The notes beneath the pieces were generated by a model. It did no database searches, had not been told where the DNA came from, and saw nothing but the letters and a program-made list of their open reading frames with translations. A stretch of 8,339 nucleotides of DNA from Actinomycetes bacterium (GTDB lineage: Bacteria > Actinomycetota > Acidimicrobiia > Acidimicrobiales > Acidimicrobiaceae): the NCBI GenBank assembly GCA_021819025.1, contig JAKASN010000058.1, positions 1 through 8,339 on the forward strand, in the 5' to 3' direction. The position numbers were made by a program, and so were the translations under genes. Every line of letters begins with the position of its first letter. The stretch's first letter is position 1. Below are positions 5,867-8,339 of the stretch, in pieces.

Positions 5867-7402
5867 TCATTTCTTCACGTCTCCCCAGAGAGATATGCCT
5901 CGCAACATCATGGTCTTGACGTAGGTATAGTCATCCATCATCCAGCGTGGCGACTCCCGCCCGATGCCGGAATCCTTTATGCCTCCGAAGGGAGCGTGGT
6001 CGAGCCGGTAATTCGACGACCCATTGACCACCAGGCCACCCACCTCAAGCTCGCGCCAAGCATAAAAGATTCGGCGAATGTCGTTACTAAACAAGCCAGC
6101 CTGAAGTCCATAGTTGCTGGAATTGCACTCCGCGACCACATCCTCGAAGTCGTCGAATGGCAGAACTACCACCAGTGCGCCGAACGCCTCTTCGCGGACC
6201 ACCTTGGCATCGACGGAAGGGGATGCCACAACAGATGGATAGACCGTCGCGCCATCGCGGGTCCCTCCGGTCGTGACTACGGCGCCCGTTGATCGCGCCT
6301 CATTGACCCAGTCGACAATCCGTGCTGCTGCGGCGTCATCGACCATCGAGCCGACGTCAGTCGCCTCCTCAAGTGGGTCTCCGACCTTTAGTTTGGCCAC
6401 CGCCTCGGTCAGCTTCTCCGTAAACGCCTCTGCCACGGTACGCTCAACATATATCCGCTGCACTGAGATACAACTTTGCCCAGAGTTGGAAAAGCCGGTA
6501 CGGGCGCAATTCTCAGCCGCCGCATCGATGTCGGCGTCGCCACAAACGATGGTCGCGGCATTGCCGCCAAGCTCAAGAACGAGCCGCTTTGGCCCTGCAG
6601 ATCGTGCGACTGCAGCTCCAGCCAGTGCCGACCCAGTAAAACTAATTGCGCCAACTTCAGGTGCGCAAGAGAGCGCGGAACCAACTTCGACTCCCCCATG
6701 GAGGATCTGTACTGCCTCGAGAGGCATACCAGCATCCAGAAGAAGCTGAACGACCGCATTGGAGATCGCTGGCGCTTGAGGCGGTGGCTTGACGATAGTG
6801 GTATTGCCGGCGGCAAAGGAGGCTCCAAGCTTATGAGCCAGGAGGTTCGCCGGTGCGTTGAAGGGAGTAATCGCAAGTACTACTCCCACGGGCGCTCTAA
6901 AGGTTATCGCCGTCGTTCCGCTGCCCCGCTCCCAGCCCTCGGCGCCGAGAAGCTCACCTCCGAGGCGGCGAGCTTCACTCGCCGATATTGCGAAGGTGTC
7001 AGCTACGCGCACCATCTCCCCTCGGCTGTCCTTCATAGGCTTACCGAGCTCAAGAACCAGGATGCGTGCCAACTCGTCGCGCCGCTCCACCGCAAGTTCT
7101 CCGGCTCGCTCTAGTATCGTCGCACGCGCCGCTGGCGTCATGCGCCGAATTGCTCTTGCACTCCCTTTGGCGTATGCGAGCGCGCGACCGATATCAGACT
7201 GGTCGGGAATCGAGCCCCGACTCACCACGCGCCTCACATAGGGGCCGCGGCGACTCTCCCAAGATGCTTCGGTAAGCCAAGATCCCGCAATAAGGGACGG
7301 GGCTTCGATTACGGCTCCAAAATTCTCCCCCGCCAAAGTCGGCACCTCAATTCCCCTTGGTCTATCTAGTGGACCATTCATTCCACCTATTAGTTCTACC
7401 AT
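5867..7402 (-). CDS. NAD(P)-dependent aldehyde dehydrogenase
   Basis: This 511-residue cytoplasmic enzyme oxidises an aldehyde to a carboxylate. Numbered from the ATG at 7402, key features are Asn182 (TPFNAP, oxyanion hole), Lys205 (IVKPPP, cofactor binding), FTGS (255-258), general base Glu277 (ELGGNA) and nucleophile Cys311 (NSGQSCISVQR). The CISVQR context resembles the lactaldehyde, phosphonoacetaldehyde and sulfolactaldehyde dehydrogenase branch more than betaine or succinate-semialdehyde enzymes. The usual EE-x-FGP motif reads EEAFGA, an uncommon replacement of the proline. This is the first gene of the minus-strand operon. The frame is open to a TTG at 7438, but that has no ribosome site; the ATG at 7402 is preferred with a modest purine-rich site upstream. 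Its role would be to remove the aldehyde released by the TPP enzyme. The exact substrate is not determinable. Confidence 0.94.
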   Translation of the reverse strand: MVELIGGMNGPLDRPRGIEVPTLAGENFGAVIEAPSLIAGSWLTEASWESRRGPYVRRVVSRGSIPDQSDIGRALAYAKGSARAIRRMTPAARATILERAGELAVERRDELARILVLELGKPMKDSRGEMVRVADTFAISASEARRLGGELLGAEGWERGSGTTAITFRAPVGVVLAITPFNAPANLLAHKLGASFAAGNTTIVKPPPQAPAISNAVVQLLLDAGMPLEAVQILHGGVEVGSALSCAPEVGAISFTGSALAGAAVARSAGPKRLVLELGGNAATIVCGDADIDAAAENCARTGFSNSGQSCISVQRIYVERTVAEAFTEKLTEAVAKLKVGDPLEEATDVGSMVDDAAAARIVDWVNEARSTGAVVTTGGTRDGATVYPSVVASPSVDAKVVREEAFGALVVVLPFDDFEDVVAECNSSNYGLQAGLFSNDIRRIFYAWRELEVGGLVVNGSSNYRLDHAPFGGIKDSGIGRESPRWMMDDYTYVKTMMLRGISLWGDVKK

Positions 7403-7477
7403 AGCACCGTCGCTTCTCTTTCTGTCGTCACATTTCAAAAATTGGCGCGATCAAGCCAGTAACTTTTTCAATACATC

Positions 7478-7505
7478 TAGTCCATGATACGGATTCGCGG
7501 GACTA
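7478..7505. promoter_or_regulatory. Candidate operator: inverted repeat TAGTCC-N16-GGACTA
   Basis: The arms TAGTCC (7478-7483) and GGACTA (7500-7505) are perfect inverted copies, with centres about two helical turns apart, a spacing suited to a dimeric HTH protein. The repeat ends 12 bases before the regulator's ribosome site, where binding would repress the regulator. An extra ACTAG at 7506-7510 echoes CTAGT at 7477-7481. Six-base arms can arise by chance, so this is only a candidate. Confidence 0.35.
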
Positions 7506-7516
7506 ACTAGCGGTTT

Positions 7517-7521
7517 AGGAG
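7517..7521 (+). promoter_or_regulatory. Ribosome binding site deciding a GTG start of the IclR-type regulator
   Basis: AGGAG is followed by eight bases and then GTG at 7530. The in-frame ATG at 7536 is 14 bases away. An ATG at 7528 is out of frame and runs straight into TGA. GTG is therefore the best-supported start. Confidence 0.6.
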
Positions 7522-7529
7522 TAGTATAT

Positions 7530-8339
7530 GTGAACATGAGCGAAACCGCAAATGACCAAGGCGGCCAGACAAGTTCTGGAGTCGTCGGTACCCCATCGAG
7601 GCATGATGACGCAGATAAGATGACCTCTACCAGCACCGATGGTACGGTTCGCAGCGTTAGGCGCGCGCTTGACATACTCAACCTCTTCAGCGAGGACCAA
7701 ATGGTGTTGACGGTGCGCGAGACAACGCTGGCCACCGGCCTTCCAAAGACCACGGTTCTGAGAATGCTCCAGACTCTCGAATATGAGGGCCTCCTCTGGC
7801 CATTGGGTGCGGGGCAGTACAGTCCCGGACCCGCCCTACTCCATTGGGCACGGATCGCCAATGACTCCTGGCTTTTGCCGCCCAACTTCCGTGAGACAAT
7901 GGTCGACCTATCGGAGTTGTGCAGAGAGACGGTCAACGTCTATGTGCGAAAAGGGCTCCGCCGTGTTTGCATCGCCCAAGCGCCGGGACCGCAAAGTTTG
8001 CGCCACGTGGTCAAAGTCGGCGACGAACTACCGCTGTGGGCGGGCGCATCAGCAAAGATCCTCCTCGCGAATTCCAGCCGCGCCATCATCGATGCCGTCG
8101 CGGCGGAATCTCCCCCCGGCGCCGCACAGCTCGATACGCTCTTAATGTGGTGCGAACAGGTCGGCGAGCGCGGATGGGCACAGAGTCATGCTGAACGTGA
8201 TGATGGCGTGTCGGCAGTTGCGGTACCGATACGCGCGCGCGACGGCACCGTAGTAGCGGCGCTATCGCTCTCTGGACCGACCTCTCGCTTCACCGAGGAG
8301 CGAGTGGGGGTTTTCGTGCACGAGCTAACCAAAGCAGCG
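7530..8339 (+). CDS. IclR-family transcriptional regulator (partial, last residues off the right edge)
   Basis: The frame is open for 270 codons from GTG 7530 to the window end. After a hydrophilic Ser/Thr/Asp-rich extension (1-38) comes a winged helix (about 41-100), with RSVRRALDILNLF as its first helix and LPKTTVLRMLQTLE (71-84) as the recognition helix. The effector-binding domain starts near residue 115, and the family signature is recognisable at 212-234 (Gly-Trp-Ala-x-Ser, Glu222, GVSAVAVPI). IclR proteins are usually 240-270 residues, so with the extension only a short C-terminal helix should be missing. It is transcribed away from the operon and probably controls it, with a pathway intermediate or the transported compound as effector. 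Whether it represses or activates cannot be told. The in-frame ATG at 7620 lacks a ribosome site, so the extension is probably real. Confidence 0.93.
   Translation, partial: MNMSETANDQGGQTSSGVVGTPSRHDDADKMTSTSTDGTVRSVRRALDILNLFSEDQMVLTVRETTLATGLPKTTVLRMLQTLEYEGLLWPLGAGQYSPGPALLHWARIANDSWLLPPNFRETMVDLSELCRETVNVYVRKGLRRVCIAQAPGPQSLRHVVKVGDELPLWAGASAKILLANSSRAIIDAVAAESPPGAAQLDTLLMWCEQVGERGWAQSHAERDDGVSAVAVPIRARDGTVVAALSLSGPTSRFTEERVGVFVHELTKAA

Larger units (their letters stand above)
7403..7529. promoter_or_regulatory. Divergent promoter/operator region between catabolic operon and regulator
   Basis: This 127-base segment separates the ALDH start (minus) from the IclR-type regulator start (plus) and should hold both promoters. 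It is visibly richer in A and T than the flanking genes around 7460-7510. No -35/-10 pair with good spacing could be defended on either strand. An inverted repeat lies at 7478-7505. Regulators of this family commonly bind such shared regions, controlling both themselves and the operon. Confidence 0.6.

Noticed and set aside
5206..5919. Plus-strand open frame of 237 codons opposite the alcohol dehydrogenase
   Set aside because: It is fully antisense to a dehydrogenase with all its zinc ligands, spans the ADH/ALDH junction, and has a His/Arg-rich composition typical of a shadow frame.
6273..7241. Several overlapping plus-strand frames opposite the aldehyde dehydrogenase
   Set aside because: They are low-complexity Ala/Ser/Arg or Arg-rich translations mirroring ALDH codons, with no domain.
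7439..7500. Minus-strand TTGAAA and TATCAT as promoter elements for the catabolic operon
   Set aside because: No partner hexamer lies at 16-18 bases for either, so a specific promoter could not be defended.

Overview
The window looks like one catabolic locus of a moderately GC-rich bacterium, most likely an actinobacterium. The substrate-binding protein is a lipoprotein with a Ser/Thr-rich linker after its lipobox, GTG and TTG starts are used beside strong Shine-Dalgarno sites, and genes overlap at stop/start codons. An Acidimicrobiia-like host is a guess from the linker style and composition; no rRNA or marker gene is present to confirm it.

Layout: seven genes lie head to tail on the minus strand and one regulator diverges from them on the plus strand. 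In the direction of minus-strand transcription (right to left) they are: aldehyde dehydrogenase (5867-7402), zinc alcohol dehydrogenase (4849-5832), thiamine-diphosphate (TPP) enzyme of the acetolactate-synthase fold (3074-4852), small cupin (2654-3028), sugar-type ABC binding lipoprotein (1571-2596), a non-coding gap of about 330 bases, single-domain ABC ATPase (400-1236), and an RbsC-type permease whose 3' part runs off the left edge (1-400). An IclR-family regulator (7530 to the right edge) is divergent and lacks only its last residues. The 127 bases between the two divergent starts contain an inverted repeat that could be the operator.

How the genes may work together: the transporter is of the ribose/xylose/inositol (CUT2) class, so the substrate is probably a sugar, polyol or cyclitol. 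The enzymes suggest oxidation of a hydroxyl (zinc dehydrogenase), cleavage or decarboxylation of the resulting 2-oxo compound by the TPP enzyme, and oxidation of the released aldehyde (ALDH). The cupin may be an isomerase, lyase or hydrolase. No sugar kinase, standard isomerase or aldolase is present, so the set matches no textbook pentose or hexose route that I recognise. The TPP enzyme carries a Gly-His-Thr motif resembling, from memory, those of two ring-cleaving TPP hydrolases (cyclohexane-1,2-dione hydrolase and IolD). This makes an undescribed cyclitol or cyclic-dione pathway the most interesting reading, but it is a hypothesis.

No tRNA, rRNA, CRISPR array, insertion sequence or convincing rho-independent terminator was seen.
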